The translations under genes and the position numbers were made by a program. 64,000 nucleotides of DNA from DASWIG01 sp965371445 (lineage in GTDB: Bacteria > Acidobacteriota > Thermoanaerobaculia > Multivoradales > J023): contig CBDUYN010000001.1 in NCBI GenBank assembly GCA_965371445.1, positions 62,001-126,000 of the forward strand, in the 5' to 3' direction. Below are positions 26,474-35,933 of the stretch, one piece after another (the stretch's first letter is position 1; each line of letters starts with the position of its first letter). The notes under the pieces were generated by a model that saw only the letters and a list, made by a program, of their open reading frames with translations, was not told where the DNA came from and made no database searches.

Positions 26474-27340
26474 ATGAACCAGCCAGAACTTTCCCTCGAA
26501 GCGAACCTCGAGCTGATTGACCAGATCTGCGGCTTCGTGTGTCGGCGCCATGCTCTCCATGGAGCGGATGCGGAGGACTTTACCTCCCATGTCAAGCTGA
26601 AGTTGCTCGAAGACGGCGGCGCGCGCCTGCGTCAGTTCCAGGGACGAAGCTCCTTGAAGACTTTCCTGACGAGCGTTGTGGGCAATCTCTTCCGGGACTA
26701 CCGGATCCAGGCGTGGGGGCGTTGGCGCCCATCGGCGGAGGCGGGACGTCGGGGCCGTCTGGCCATTCAACTCGAGGAGCTGCTCTACCGCGACCGGCTC
26801 TCCCTGGACGAGGCCACGGAGACCCTGAGGACCAACTTCCAGCTCCGAGCGACGCCCGCCGAGCTGGCCAAGCTGGCGGCGAAGCTTCCAAAGCGCTCGC
26901 CGCGACGCTTCGAAAGCGACGAACAGCTCGCCGAGACGGCGTCGGCGGACCGAAGCGACGAGCCGGTTCGCGACCAGGAGAAACGGCGCACCGTTCACGA
27001 GGCCCGTGAGGCGCTCCGTGACGCTCTCGCGTCCCGTTCTGCCGAGGATCGCCTGGTGCTTCGCCTGCATTACGACGACGGCCTCTCTCTCACCCACATC
27101 GCCGAGGATCTTGGGATTCCACGCCGCCAGATCTACTCTCGTCTCGAGAAGCTTCGCCTGGAGCTACGCCGGGCTCTCGAAGCGACGGGTCTGCGGGCCT
27201 CCGAGGTCCTCGCGGCCCTCGGGTGGGACGATCCGTGGGAAGGCCGTCCGGCAGAGACGGCGGTGGAATCCGCTGCCGATGTCCGTCTCAAGAAGCAGAG
27301 AGAAGGCAGAGGGCCCCGCGCCCCTGCCGAGGAGAGATGA
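26474..27340 (+). CDS. RNA polymerase sigma factor (sigma-70 family, ECF-like)
   Basis: 288 residues from ATG 26474; no strong ribosome site is seen. Region 2 lies near residues 12-85 (FTSHVKLKLLEDGG, FLTSVVGNLFRDY). Region 4 is near 190-240, with the helix-turn-helix LSLTHIAEDLGIPRRQIYSR. The two are joined by a long charged linker rather than a region 3. The gene is divergent from the TPR-CHAT operon with 171 bases between starts, and it overlaps or abuts its anti-sigma gene. It probably drives one or both of these units. Confidence 0.88.
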   Translation: MNQPELSLEANLELIDQICGFVCRRHALHGADAEDFTSHVKLKLLEDGGARLRQFQGRSSLKTFLTSVVGNLFRDYRIQAWGRWRPSAEAGRRGRLAIQLEELLYRDRLSLDEATETLRTNFQLRATPAELAKLAAKLPKRSPRRFESDEQLAETASADRSDEPVRDQEKRRTVHEAREALRDALASRSAEDRLVLRLHYDDGLSLTHIAEDLGIPRRQIYSRLEKLRLELRRALEATGLRASEVLAALGWDDPWEGRPAETAVESAADVRLKKQREGRGPRAPAEER

Positions 27341-27342
27341 TC

Positions 27343-28272
27343 ATGCAGATTTCGGATCCATCTTGCCCCGGCCGTGAAGAAGAGCTGGCCGCCTTCATCG
27401 ACGGTGGCCTGTCACCAGACGAGAGAGCGTCCCTCGTCCGGCACCTGGACGGCTGCGAGACCTGTTACCAGATCTATGCTGAAACGCGCCGTTTGCTCGC
27501 GGATATGAGCGAGCCGGCCGCCGCTGAGGACACTGGCGGAGTCGCTGAGGGCGTGCTCCTCCGGCCCGGCGTGTGGCGTCGTCCGCGGTGGATCCTGCCT
27601 CTGGCCGCGACCGTTCTGGTCGGCGTCGGGCTGGCCATGATCTTCCCCCGGATGAGCGAGCCGGCTGGTTTCGACAGCGCGTCGCTGACGGCTTCCTTCG
27701 AGGAGCGGCTCGCTCAGGTCGAGACCGATTGGACCGAGCCTCTGTGGCCGACGCAGCGGGGGGAAGGGGTCTCGCAGGTCGAGATCGAGGCCGTGTTCAG
27801 GCTGGGTGCACGGGTCGTGGACCTGGACCTGGCCCTGCGGACACAAGACCGGGCCAAGGGTCGGGAGATCGTCACCGCGGTCCGCGAGCTCGTGGAGGCC
27901 ACATCTCGTCCTGAGCTCGCGAGGGTCTACCGCGACATAGGGGGGCAACTCGGGGAGGGAGTGGCGCCCATCGTCTTGCTGGACCCGGTGCGCTCGGCCG
28001 AAAGCGCCATCGACGCTCGCCTCGACCAACCGGCCTACCGTCTGGGAAAGTGGGTCCGTGCCGCCCACCTGGCCGCGCTCTGCGGTGATGCGGGTTTCTT
28101 CTCTCGCTACGGCGACACGTCTCGGCTGGCAGCGTTGCACGAAGGGCTCCGGGACCCGTCTGTCAAGGAGTGGCAGAAAATCGATGCTCTGCTCCAGCGG
28201 CCGGTCGACGCCGCCAGCCTCAATGTGCTCCGGGAGCAACTCGCCAGCGTTCTCCGCCGCGGCCGGCCCTAG
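27343..28272 (+). CDS. Membrane anti-sigma factor with zinc-finger motif
   Basis: About 309 residues. ATG 27343 has GAGGAG eight bases upstream; ATG 27337, overlapping the sigma stop, is an alternative. An N-terminal zf-HC2 type motif (HLDGCETC) sits in the anti-sigma position, followed by one membrane helix (WILPLAATVLVGVGLAMIF) and a periplasmic domain of about 200 residues of unknown fold. The gene order sigma then zf-HC2 protein is the classic ECF/anti-sigma pair, suggesting an envelope signal controls the sigma factor. Confidence 0.85.
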   Translation: MQISDPSCPGREEELAAFIDGGLSPDERASLVRHLDGCETCYQIYAETRRLLADMSEPAAAEDTGGVAEGVLLRPGVWRRPRWILPLAATVLVGVGLAMIFPRMSEPAGFDSASLTASFEERLAQVETDWTEPLWPTQRGEGVSQVEIEAVFRLGARVVDLDLALRTQDRAKGREIVTAVRELVEATSRPELARVYRDIGGQLGEGVAPIVLLDPVRSAESAIDARLDQPAYRLGKWVRAAHLAALCGDAGFFSRYGDTSRLAALHEGLRDPSVKEWQKIDALLQRPVDAASLNVLREQLASVLRRGRP

Positions 28273-28429
28273 ACACACCACGCCGGCCCGGAACTTCTCC
28301 CAGGTGGAAGTTGCCGTCGCCGAGGTGCCCCACGAGCGGCGCGACGAGCCAGCTCCGCGCCAAGTCCTCCTAACGGCGTCCATCAGGACGACCGGATCGT
28401 TCGACGAACTGTGCTCCCAGCGCGACGTC

Positions 28430-28705
28430 TCAGTTGAAGACGCGTGGGCGCTCCGGCTTGGAGAACCGGCAGAGGTCTCCCTCGACCTTCACCAGATAGA
28501 CTCCCTGCCGCAGGACTCGCTTTTCGATGTCCTCGTTGACGTCGATGGCGGCGAGCATGCCGTACAGGGTCTTGTCCTTGTGCTCGGGGAAAACGTCGCC
28601 GAAGGTGCGCAGATGATTGAAGAGCTGCTTGAGGCCTGCATCTAGCACATCCCCAACACCCGCTCGCTCGTAGGTCGGGATGATCACCGAGACTGTCGGC
28701 TCCAA
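28430..28705 (-). pseudogene. Chimeric fragment: glycosyltransferase start fused to an unrelated C-terminus
   Basis: A TTG start at 28705, copied from the glycosyltransferase at 18413, gives LEPTVSVIIPTYERAG. The reading frame then leaves the duplicated segment and continues into an unrelated stretch (LFNHLRTFGDVFPEHKDK, TLYGMLAAIDVNEDIEKRVL, ending SKPERPRVFN). That tail resembles the C-terminal end of coiled-coil nuclease-like hypothetical proteins, with low certainty. The 91-codon product is probably not functional. The rest of the 28273-28991 gap shows nothing else that I can assign. Confidence 0.6.
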
Positions 28706-28775
28706 AACACTTCTCCCCGCGACGACGTATACTTGCCGGCCCTTGGTGAGCGCGGCTTCCGCGGAGAGCCTATCC
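28657..28775 (-). repeat. Duplicated glycosyltransferase leader, copy B
   Basis: 119 bases matching 18367-18483 in the same orientation, from CCCGCTCGCTCGTAGGTCGG to the shared end TATCC. The copied hairpin is damaged here (GAGAGCC in place of GGAAGCC on the plus strand). Confidence 0.85.
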
Positions 28776-28991
28776 GATGCGACACGACACGTCCCCAGGT
28801 TCCGACGAGCGGGGAACGGCAGCAGCGCCCGAAGGCCAAAAGTTGATAGACTGAGGACCCGGGAGAAAACCTTGGCGCCAAAGAGTCGTGACTCCCAGAG
28901 CAAAGTGATTCGAGTCAGCCTCCTGCAGGACGTCAAACTTCCGCATGTCGCCCTTGGGGATCCCCTTTTTCAGCACCATGGAGCTTCAGGG

Positions 28992-31526
28992 TTGACGCCG
29001 AGGATCGTGTTGCGACTCGCCCTCCTTTTCCTCCTTTTCCTCCTGGCGCTTCTCGGCAGCAGTTGCGAGAGTCCCTACGCAGCACCGAGACCGGTAGGCG
29101 GCGCCTCCCCCTCCCCGGGCGCCGGACGTCCCGCGGCGAGCGTCGCTCCAAGCCAGGATGCGAGCGGCCTCGGCGAAGGCTTCGTGGTCTGGGAATCGAA
29201 TCGTTCGGGCGACTTCCGGATCTGGATCCGAGACCTTCAGGACGGCGAGCCGCGGCAGCTCTCCGGCGACGAGGACGGCGGACGCCAGCACTGCTGTCCC
29301 CATGTCGCCCCGGGGGGCGACGGCGTCGCCTATCTGAGCCTTGCCAAGGGCGGAGAGCTCTACCCTGCCTCCGGTGCCGTCGGCGCGTTGCACCTGATTC
29401 GCGTCGACGGTACCGAGGACCGGGTTCTGACAGAGCAGGCCGCGACCTATTCCGAGCATCGCGCGGTAGTGTGGCGCAGCATCGACGAGCTCATCCTGAT
29501 CGGTGGCGATTGGCGCACCCGCCTCCTCTCGGTCCACGGCGGCGATCCGCGGCTTCTCACCGAGGCGGCGCCGGAGCGTAACCGCGGCTGGCTCATCAAC
29601 CGGACGCTCACCCACGCCACCAGCGGCGAGCCGTCGTTCTCGACCTACGACCCGGAGAATCGACGGGTCGAAGTCCGGAGGGACTTCGGCGGCTGCCAGC
29701 CCTACTTTTCCTTCGACGGCCGCTGGGGCTACTGGATCGCCGGCGCCGGCGGACCGATCCGCCGGATCGACCTCGTGACGCGCCGCACCGGGACCGTGCT
29801 CGCCAAAAGCGATCCGCGGCTGCCGTCCGACCAGGGCTACCTCTACTTCCCGATGCTCTCCCACGACGGCCGCCTCCTGGCTTTCGCCGCCTCCCGCGAC
29901 CGCCACGACCACCACACGGAGGACTACGACGTCTTCGTCGTCGAGACGGACCCGCGCACCCTGGAGGCCGTCTCACGGGCCGTTCGGATCACCGACCATC
30001 CCGCCACCGACCGCTACCCCGACGTCTACTCGGCACCTCTCGCGCTCGGCCGCCACTTCGCGGAGGCGCCCCACACCCTGGAGCTCACGGCGCCGGAGGG
30101 AGGCAGCTGGCGCTTTCTCGCCAACGGCGTCGAGATCGCCGCGGGGGAGACGGTGCGCCATACCTTTGAAGCCGGCACCTACGCGCTGGAGGCCCGCCGC
30201 GGCGAGACGGTGCTCCGCGGGATGGCGACTTTCTCCGTCCCACGGCCGCCGAGAGTCGATGCCGTCGAGGTCCGCGGCGGACGGCGCGTCGTCGTCCGTT
30301 TCGACGAGGAGGTCGCGACGGACGACCTGCGTCTGGAGCTCGAATCCGGCCGGCCCTTCACCTGGCGGCTCGTCGAGCGCGGCCGCAGCCTCGTCGTGGA
30401 GCTCGAAAGCGCGCTGGAGCAGACCGACGTCCTTCGCCTCGCGGGCTTGCGCGACCGTGCCCAGACGCCGAATGTCCTCCCGGAGACCTCGCTCACCGTC
30501 ACGCCGCCGACCTGGCCCGTCGATCCTCGCGGCCTCGTCTTCCTCTGGGAGAGCGACGGTGGGCAGAACCAGGTCGAGGACCGGGAGACGGGAGCGATGA
30601 AGAGCACGGTCCTCGAGCCCAATGGCCGCGCCTGGCTCGATCGTCACCTCGCGATGGAGCTTCACGGCGGCTACTTCTCGGTCGACGCCGAATCCATGCG
30701 AACGGTGCTTCACGGCTGCCGGCGCACAAGCGAGATCACCGTCGAGGCGACGGTAACCCCCGCCGCCACCCAGGGCGCGAGCGCCGGGCGCATCCTCACC
30801 TTCTCGACGGGTGAGCGCGACCGCAACTTTACCCTCGGCCAGGAGGACGGGCGCCTCGTCTTCCGGCTGCGCACTTCCTCGACGGGCCGCAACGCCACGC
30901 GCCCCCAGCTCGACCTGGCCCCGCTTCCTGCCGGCCGGGCGAGCCACGTCGTCGTGACCTACACGCCGGGACGCCTCGCGGCTTACGTCGATGGCCGGCA
31001 GGTGCTCTCGACCGACGTCGTCCGGAGCGGTTTTTTCCACTGGAAGCCGCGGGCGTTTCTCTTCGGCAACGAGTCCCGCGGCGTTGAGCGTTCGTGGTAC
31101 GGCAAGGTGGAGGCGGTCGCCGTCTACAACCGTTTCATGGCGGCGGACGAGGTCTCGGAAGCGGCGCGGCGGGCGGCGAAGAGGATCGCCGAGCGTCCGG
31201 CGGTCGACTCGGTCCAAGTCCGCGCCCGGCTCCGCCGCCGATCGCCCACACCGTCGCTCGCCGAGATCTCTCCTTACCGCGACGCTCTGGCGGTCTTCGA
31301 GTACGAGACCGTGGCGGGAGAGCTGCCGCCGGGCCGGGAGGTGCGCGTCGTCCACCGGGTACTGGCCGACGGCGAGGAGCTCGCCGTCGCCCGGCGACGC
31401 TCGGGGGAGGCCTACGAGCTTCGACTGGAGCCCTTTTTGGAGCAGCCGCAGCTTCAAAGCCTCTTTCTTTCCAACGTCTTCGGCGAGGAAACGACGCTTT
31501 TCTGGAGTGACGATGTTGAACCGTAG
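28992..31526 (+). CDS. Propeller and LamG-domain lipoprotein of an exopolysaccharide locus
   Basis: About 844 residues from TTG 28992 (GGAG about nine bases upstream); GTG 29007 is an alternative. The signal LRLALLFLLFLLALLGSSC ends in a lipobox. TolB-like propeller blades (FRIWIRDLQDGEPRQLSGDE, YFSFDGRWGYWI, MLSHDGRLLAFA) are followed by an Ig/CBM-like middle. A concanavalin-type LamG domain follows (ILTFSTGERDRNFTLGQEDG, HVVVTYTPGRLAAYVDGRQ). The layout suggests a surface glycan-binding protein. It ends 24 bases before the AlgI-like gene, so it probably shares that operon. Confidence 0.8.
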   Translation: MTPRIVLRLALLFLLFLLALLGSSCESPYAAPRPVGGASPSPGAGRPAASVAPSQDASGLGEGFVVWESNRSGDFRIWIRDLQDGEPRQLSGDEDGGRQHCCPHVAPGGDGVAYLSLAKGGELYPASGAVGALHLIRVDGTEDRVLTEQAATYSEHRAVVWRSIDELILIGGDWRTRLLSVHGGDPRLLTEAAPERNRGWLINRTLTHATSGEPSFSTYDPENRRVEVRRDFGGCQPYFSFDGRWGYWIAGAGGPIRRIDLVTRRTGTVLAKSDPRLPSDQGYLYFPMLSHDGRLLAFAASRDRHDHHTEDYDVFVVETDPRTLEAVSRAVRITDHPATDRYPDVYSAPLALGRHFAEAPHTLELTAPEGGSWRFLANGVEIAAGETVRHTFEAGTYALEARRGETVLRGMATFSVPRPPRVDAVEVRGGRRVVVRFDEEVATDDLRLELESGRPFTWRLVERGRSLVVELESALEQTDVLRLAGLRDRAQTPNVLPETSLTVTPPTWPVDPRGLVFLWESDGGQNQVEDRETGAMKSTVLEPNGRAWLDRHLAMELHGGYFSVDAESMRTVLHGCRRTSEITVEATVTPAATQGASAGRILTFSTGERDRNFTLGQEDGRLVFRLRTSSTGRNATRPQLDLAPLPAGRASHVVVTYTPGRLAAYVDGRQVLSTDVVRSGFFHWKPRAFLFGNESRGVERSWYGKVEAVAVYNRFMAADEVSEAARRAAKRIAERPAVDSVQVRARLRRRSPTPSLAEISPYRDALAVFEYETVAGELPPGREVRVVHRVLADGEELAVARRRSGEAYELRLEPFLEQPQLQSLFLSNVFGEETTLFWSDDVEP

Positions 31527-31550
31527 CGGTGTAGCTTTCGCTGGTACCTG

Positions 31551-32963
31551 ATGGTCTTCAGCTCTCACCTTTTCTGCTTCTACTTCCTACCGCTCGCCCT
31601 CGCGGTCTACTACGCCCTGCCCGAGCGCCGGCGAAACCTCGCCTTGACGGTCCTCTCTTATCTCTTCTACGGCTGGGCTCACCCGGCCTTCATCCTCCTG
31701 ATGCTTTTCTCGACGTTCGTCGACTATTTCTGCGGCCTCGCGATCGAACGTCACCGCAACGTTGAGGGACGGCGAAAACGAAAAGCCGCGGTGACGCTCT
31801 CGATCCTCACCAACCTCTCGCTCCTCGGCTTTTTCAAGTATTTCAACTTTGGGATCGACAGCTGGAACGGTCTCGCTGAAACGCTCGGCTTCAGCGGCCT
31901 CGACGTCGCCCTGCGGGTGACGCTGCCGCTCGGGATCAGCTTCTACACCTTCCAGTCGATGAGCTACACGATCGACGTCTACCGCGGCCGTACGGCCGCG
32001 CTCAGAGACCCGATCGACTTCGCCTGTTATGTGGCCATGTTCCCGCAGCTCGTCGCGGGGCCGATCCTGCGTTTCTCAGAGGTGTCGGAGCAGCTCCTCT
32101 CGCGTCACCACACGCTGGAGCGGTTGGCGCGGGGAGCGTCGTTTTTCGCCCTTGGCATGGCCAAGAAGATCCTTCTCGCCAATCCCTGCGGCAAGGTCGC
32201 CGACCTCTGCTTCGAGGCCGGCTCGCTCACCGCCCTCGACGCCTGGTACGGAGTGGTGGCCTACGCCTTTCAGATCTACTTCGATTTTTCGGGATACTCC
32301 GACATGGCGATCGGCCTGGCTCTCTGCTTCGGCTTCGCTTTGCCCAAGAACTTCGACTCGCCCTACCGCTCGCGATCGATCACCGAGTTCTGGCGCCGCT
32401 GGCACATGTCGCTTTCGCGGTGGCTGCGCGACTACCTCTACGTCCCCCTGGGCGGCAACCGCCGCGGACGGGTGCGGACCTACGTCAACCTGGCGGTGGT
32501 GATGCTCCTCGGCGGGCTGTGGCACGGCGCGGCGTGGAACTACGCCGTCTGGGGCGGCTTTCACGGGCTGCTCCTCGCCGCCGAACGCGCCCGCGGCAAG
32601 GAGGACGCCTGGGGAAAGATCCCAGCACCGCTGCGAGTGGCAACTACGTTTGTCCTCGTCCTCGTCTCCTGGGTCTTCTTTCGTGCCGCGGACCTCGGGA
32701 CGGCCCTTCGCTACCTGGGCGACATGACGGGCCTCGCCGCGACGTCGCCGGTGGCGGGCCTTCTCTCCGAGCTCGTCTATCGGCCCTACTACCTGGGGAC
32801 CGTTCTCGTCGCCGGTGCCGTCGTGTGGGCGGCACCCCAGACCTGGGACTTCACACGCCGGTTGACCTGGCCCAAGGCCCTCGTCTGCCTCGGCCTTTTC
32901 TGGCTGGCCGTCGTGATGATGGAAAGCCAGGGCTACAATCCGTTCATCTACTTCATCTTCTAG
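31551..32963 (+). CDS. AlgI-like MBOAT O-acyltransferase
   Basis: 470 residues with about ten membrane helices. It opens MVFSSHLFCFYFLPLALAVYY, the standard AlgI/DltB-type start. The MBOAT active-site region is GGLWHGAAWNYAVWGGFHG, with the conserved His residues, and the preceding FWRRWHMSLSRWLRDYLYVP is typical of AlgI. In the family it moves acetyl groups across the inner membrane for polysaccharide O-acetylation. The downstream AlgX/J-like gene, four bases away, would supply the periplasmic transfer step. Confidence 0.93.
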   Translation: MVFSSHLFCFYFLPLALAVYYALPERRRNLALTVLSYLFYGWAHPAFILLMLFSTFVDYFCGLAIERHRNVEGRRKRKAAVTLSILTNLSLLGFFKYFNFGIDSWNGLAETLGFSGLDVALRVTLPLGISFYTFQSMSYTIDVYRGRTAALRDPIDFACYVAMFPQLVAGPILRFSEVSEQLLSRHHTLERLARGASFFALGMAKKILLANPCGKVADLCFEAGSLTALDAWYGVVAYAFQIYFDFSGYSDMAIGLALCFGFALPKNFDSPYRSRSITEFWRRWHMSLSRWLRDYLYVPLGGNRRGRVRTYVNLAVVMLLGGLWHGAAWNYAVWGGFHGLLLAAERARGKEDAWGKIPAPLRVATTFVLVLVSWVFFRAADLGTALRYLGDMTGLAATSPVAGLLSELVYRPYYLGTVLVAGAVVWAAPQTWDFTRRLTWPKALVCLGLFWLAVVMMESQGYNPFIYFIF

Positions 32964-32967
32964 GACG

Positions 32968-34257
32968 ATGAGGACGCAAGATCACCTTCCCGAAAGCGGA
33001 CACACCGACGTGAAGCGCGGTGTCGCCGCTCTCCTCGCCGCGGCCTGCGCCGTGACGGTGCTCGCCGTTCCGGTGGCCCGGCACGTCGCGCCCGTCGACG
33101 GCGTGTGGCTGCGGCTCGAGCCCTTCGTCTCGTTCTTCAGGAGCCTCGGCGAGCTCACCGGCGAAGGCGCCACCGGTGTCGGACGCCTGCGGCTCATGAA
33201 CCGTCGCCTGGAAGAGAACATGGACACCTTCGAGCGCTCCTTGGAGGACTCCTCGCTTCTGACGGCGACCACCCTGCCGCCGGTCCAGTGGCTGCTCGCC
33301 GGTTGGGGCGGAGCCGGCAACGAAAACGTCTACGTGGGACGGCGGGGGTGGCTTTTCTACCGCCCGGGCTTCGACTACCTGACGGGGCCACCTTTCCTCG
33401 AGGCGTCGGTCCTCGAACGACGGCGGCGCTCGGGACCGAGTTGGAGCGAGCCGCCCGAAGGCGATCCGCGGCCGGCGCTCGTCGACTTCCACCGCCAGCT
33501 CGTCGAGCGTGGCATCCGGCTCCTGGTGATGCCGGTACCGACCAAGCCAATGGTCCAACCCGACCACTTCGCACCGTCCTATGCCGGGCGCCCGGACGAC
33601 GCGCCACCGCTTCACAACGCCTCTTTTGGCGAGCTCCGTGCCGACCTCGAAGCTGCCGGTGTCCTCGTCTACGACCCAGCCGGGACCCTGCGGCGCGTGC
33701 GTCGCGACGGCCTCGACGCCTACCTCCACACCGACTCCCACTGGAGCCCGGCGGGCGTCGACGCCGTGGCCCGCGAGCTCGCCTCCCGCATCCGTCTCCT
33801 CGAGCTGGGACCCCTGGGACCTCCCGTCGCCTGGCGGCGCGAGGTCCGCGAGCACCTCGGCCGTGGCGACCTGGCGAGGACCCTGCGCCTGCCCGCCTGG
33901 GGCGAGCACTATTTCCCGCCCGAAACCGTGCGCCTCGACGTCGTCATGGATCCCCGGGGACGATTCTTCCAGGCCGACGAGAGAGCCGCGGTGCTGGTCC
34001 TCGGTGACAGCTTCACGAACGTTTTTTCCGACGCGGGGCTCGGCTGGGGACGCTCGGCGGGCCTCGTGGAGCAGCTCGCCTACCACCTCGGCCACGGCGT
34101 CGACCGGATCGCCGTCAACAACGCCGGCGCGACGCTCGTGCGCCGCCGCCTCGCCGCCGAGGCGCCGCGGCTCGACGGCAAGAAGATCGTGGTCTATGAG
34201 GTCGCCGTTCGCGAGCTCTCCGCCGGCGACTGGCAGGAGGTCGCCCTCCCCGACTGA
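32968..34257 (+). CDS. AlgX/AlgJ-like periplasmic polysaccharide O-acetyltransferase
   Basis: 429 residues with an N-terminal membrane anchor or signal (VAALLAAACAVTVLAVPVA). The SGNH-like catalytic residues characteristic of AlgX/AlgJ are visible: Asp and His in YLHTDSHWSPAG and Ser in LVLGDSFTNVF. NVYVGRRGWLFYRPGFDYL is another family motif. The gene starts four bases after the MBOAT stop. Together they form an acetylation pair for an alginate-like or cellulose-like exopolysaccharide, whose polymer synthase is not in this window. Confidence 0.9.
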   Translation: MRTQDHLPESGHTDVKRGVAALLAAACAVTVLAVPVARHVAPVDGVWLRLEPFVSFFRSLGELTGEGATGVGRLRLMNRRLEENMDTFERSLEDSSLLTATTLPPVQWLLAGWGGAGNENVYVGRRGWLFYRPGFDYLTGPPFLEASVLERRRRSGPSWSEPPEGDPRPALVDFHRQLVERGIRLLVMPVPTKPMVQPDHFAPSYAGRPDDAPPLHNASFGELRADLEAAGVLVYDPAGTLRRVRRDGLDAYLHTDSHWSPAGVDAVARELASRIRLLELGPLGPPVAWRREVREHLGRGDLARTLRLPAWGEHYFPPETVRLDVVMDPRGRFFQADERAAVLVLGDSFTNVFSDAGLGWGRSAGLVEQLAYHLGHGVDRIAVNNAGATLVRRRLAAEAPRLDGKKIVVYEVAVRELSAGDWQEVALPD

Positions 34258-34328
34258 CCCGCCGCCTTGACAGCGGCGGGCGCTTCGACACACTATGGCC
34301 CAGAACGATCGAGAGGAGACGCAGCGCG

Positions 34329-35930
34329 ATGCACAATCGGCGCAGATTTGTCAAAGCAAAAGTCTGGAGCACCGAGCAACGGCCGGGCTTCTTTCCGGAG
34401 GTCGACGACCCCGAGCTCGCCGTCCCCTGGCTCGACGGCGAGCGGCGGAGCTTCGGCGTCGCTTTTTCCGGCGGCGCTACGCGTTCGGCGGCGGCGACTC
34501 TCGGACAGCTACGAGGCCTGAAGGCCACCGGTCTGCTGGAACGTCTGGGTTACGTCTCGGCCGTCTCCGGCGGCGCCTGGGCCGCGACGCCCTACACGTA
34601 TCTCGACGCCGATTACGACGAGAACGTCTTCCTCGGAGCCGTCCGGACTCCCGGCAAGCTTCGCCTCAGCGACTTCAACCGTGGCCGCAAGAGGTCCCTC
34701 AGCCTCGCCATCTCCGAGTCGGTGCTGATCGACGACATCCTGAGCGAAGGGATCCGGTTCGCCGGCGACGAGCTCTTCAGCCGCGTCGTGGGGAACGTTT
34801 TCCTCGGGCCTTTCGGCCTCGGCGACCGCGGCAAGCTCTTCAGCTTCCACGAAGAAGGACGCGACGCCGTGGTCCGTTCGAACAGCGAGCACGACGATTC
34901 CCGCTACCACCTGAGGAAAGACGATTTCTACACCGTGCGCCACGGACGTCCCTACCTGATCGTCGGCGGCACGATCCTGCGGCTTCAAGGCACCGGCCGC
35001 AGCTCGCTGAAGATTCCTTGCGAGCACACGCCGCTCTACAGCGGTGTGCGCCGGCTCTTCCCGTCCGCCGGCCGCGACGGCCTTCCTATCGGTGGAGGGT
35101 ACGTCGAGAGCTTCGCCTACGACTCGGAGAGCCCCCGCCGGTCCTGGGGCACCGACCGGTGGTGCGTCAAGGTCGGCGGGCGGCGCCATCGCTTCACTCT
35201 CAGCGACATGATCGGATCGAGCGGCGCCGTGCCCCAGGAGGTGCTCAAGAGAATCGGGCTCGACTTCGTAGGATTTCCGGAGTTTCGCCACTGGCCGATC
35301 CACGACCTGGGACGCCTGGGCCACGAGGAGTACAGCCACAGCGACGGCGGCCACCTGGAGAACCTCGGCATCATGCCGCTCTTGGCACGGCAGGTCGAAA
35401 ACATCGTCGTCTTCATCAACACGCGCACACGTTTCGACCGTGACAGGGACCTTTACAACCACTCGATCGCCCCGCTTTTCAAATCGGTCCCCGACCGGGA
35501 GCTGGAGGTGACGGGACTGCGCAGCGGAAAACGGCGCTTCGCCACCAACGTCGTCTTCAATAACGGCGCCAGGCGCCTCGAGGAGCTCCTCGCCGCTTTT
35601 CAGGCCAAGAAGGACAAGGGCCAGCCCCTCGTCTTTTGCGAAACCTACGACGTCAAGGCCAACGAGCACTACGCGGTCCGGCCCTACACGGCCAGGATCT
35701 GCTGGGTCTACAACGAGCGGGTCGCGGCCTGGGAGACTCCCCTGGCTGAGGAGGTCAAGGCGCTTTTCGAGCGTCCTCACCTGAAGCGTTTTCCGCACTA
35801 CCGGACGTTTTTCGAGAACCCGCCGAAGCTCCTCGACCTGACGCGGATTCAGGTCAACGCCCTCGCCCACCTCGCTTGCTGGACCGTGACGTCGAGCGTC
35901 CAGGAAATCGCCGACCACTTTGGATTCTAG
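34329..35930 (+). CDS. Cytosolic-PLA2/patatin-like lipase
   Basis: 533 residues with the patatin/cPLA2 catalytic set: oxyanion loop FSGGATRSAAATLGQL, nucleophile Ser in VSAVSGGAWAA and the Asp dyad partner in HSDGGHLENLG. The nucleophile elbow and the DGG motif resemble group IV phospholipase A2 more than plant patatin. No signal peptide is seen. It starts 71 bases after the AlgX/J gene and ends three bases before a phospholipase D gene, so lipid remodelling seems coupled to envelope or polysaccharide genes. The substrate is unknown. Confidence 0.85.
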   Translation: MHNRRRFVKAKVWSTEQRPGFFPEVDDPELAVPWLDGERRSFGVAFSGGATRSAAATLGQLRGLKATGLLERLGYVSAVSGGAWAATPYTYLDADYDENVFLGAVRTPGKLRLSDFNRGRKRSLSLAISESVLIDDILSEGIRFAGDELFSRVVGNVFLGPFGLGDRGKLFSFHEEGRDAVVRSNSEHDDSRYHLRKDDFYTVRHGRPYLIVGGTILRLQGTGRSSLKIPCEHTPLYSGVRRLFPSAGRDGLPIGGGYVESFAYDSESPRRSWGTDRWCVKVGGRRHRFTLSDMIGSSGAVPQEVLKRIGLDFVGFPEFRHWPIHDLGRLGHEEYSHSDGGHLENLGIMPLLARQVENIVVFINTRTRFDRDRDLYNHSIAPLFKSVPDRELEVTGLRSGKRRFATNVVFNNGARRLEELLAAFQAKKDKGQPLVFCETYDVKANEHYAVRPYTARICWVYNERVAAWETPLAEEVKALFERPHLKRFPHYRTFFENPPKLLDLTRIQVNALAHLACWTVTSSVQEIADHFGF

Positions 35931-35933
35931 TCG

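Noticed and set aside
24140..27097. One 985-codon open frame on the minus strand, which would extend the TPR-CHAT protein far upstream
   Set aside because: The upstream 265 codons are antisense to the sigma factor and have no conserved content. ATG 26302 with a lipoprotein signal and GGAGG is the better start.
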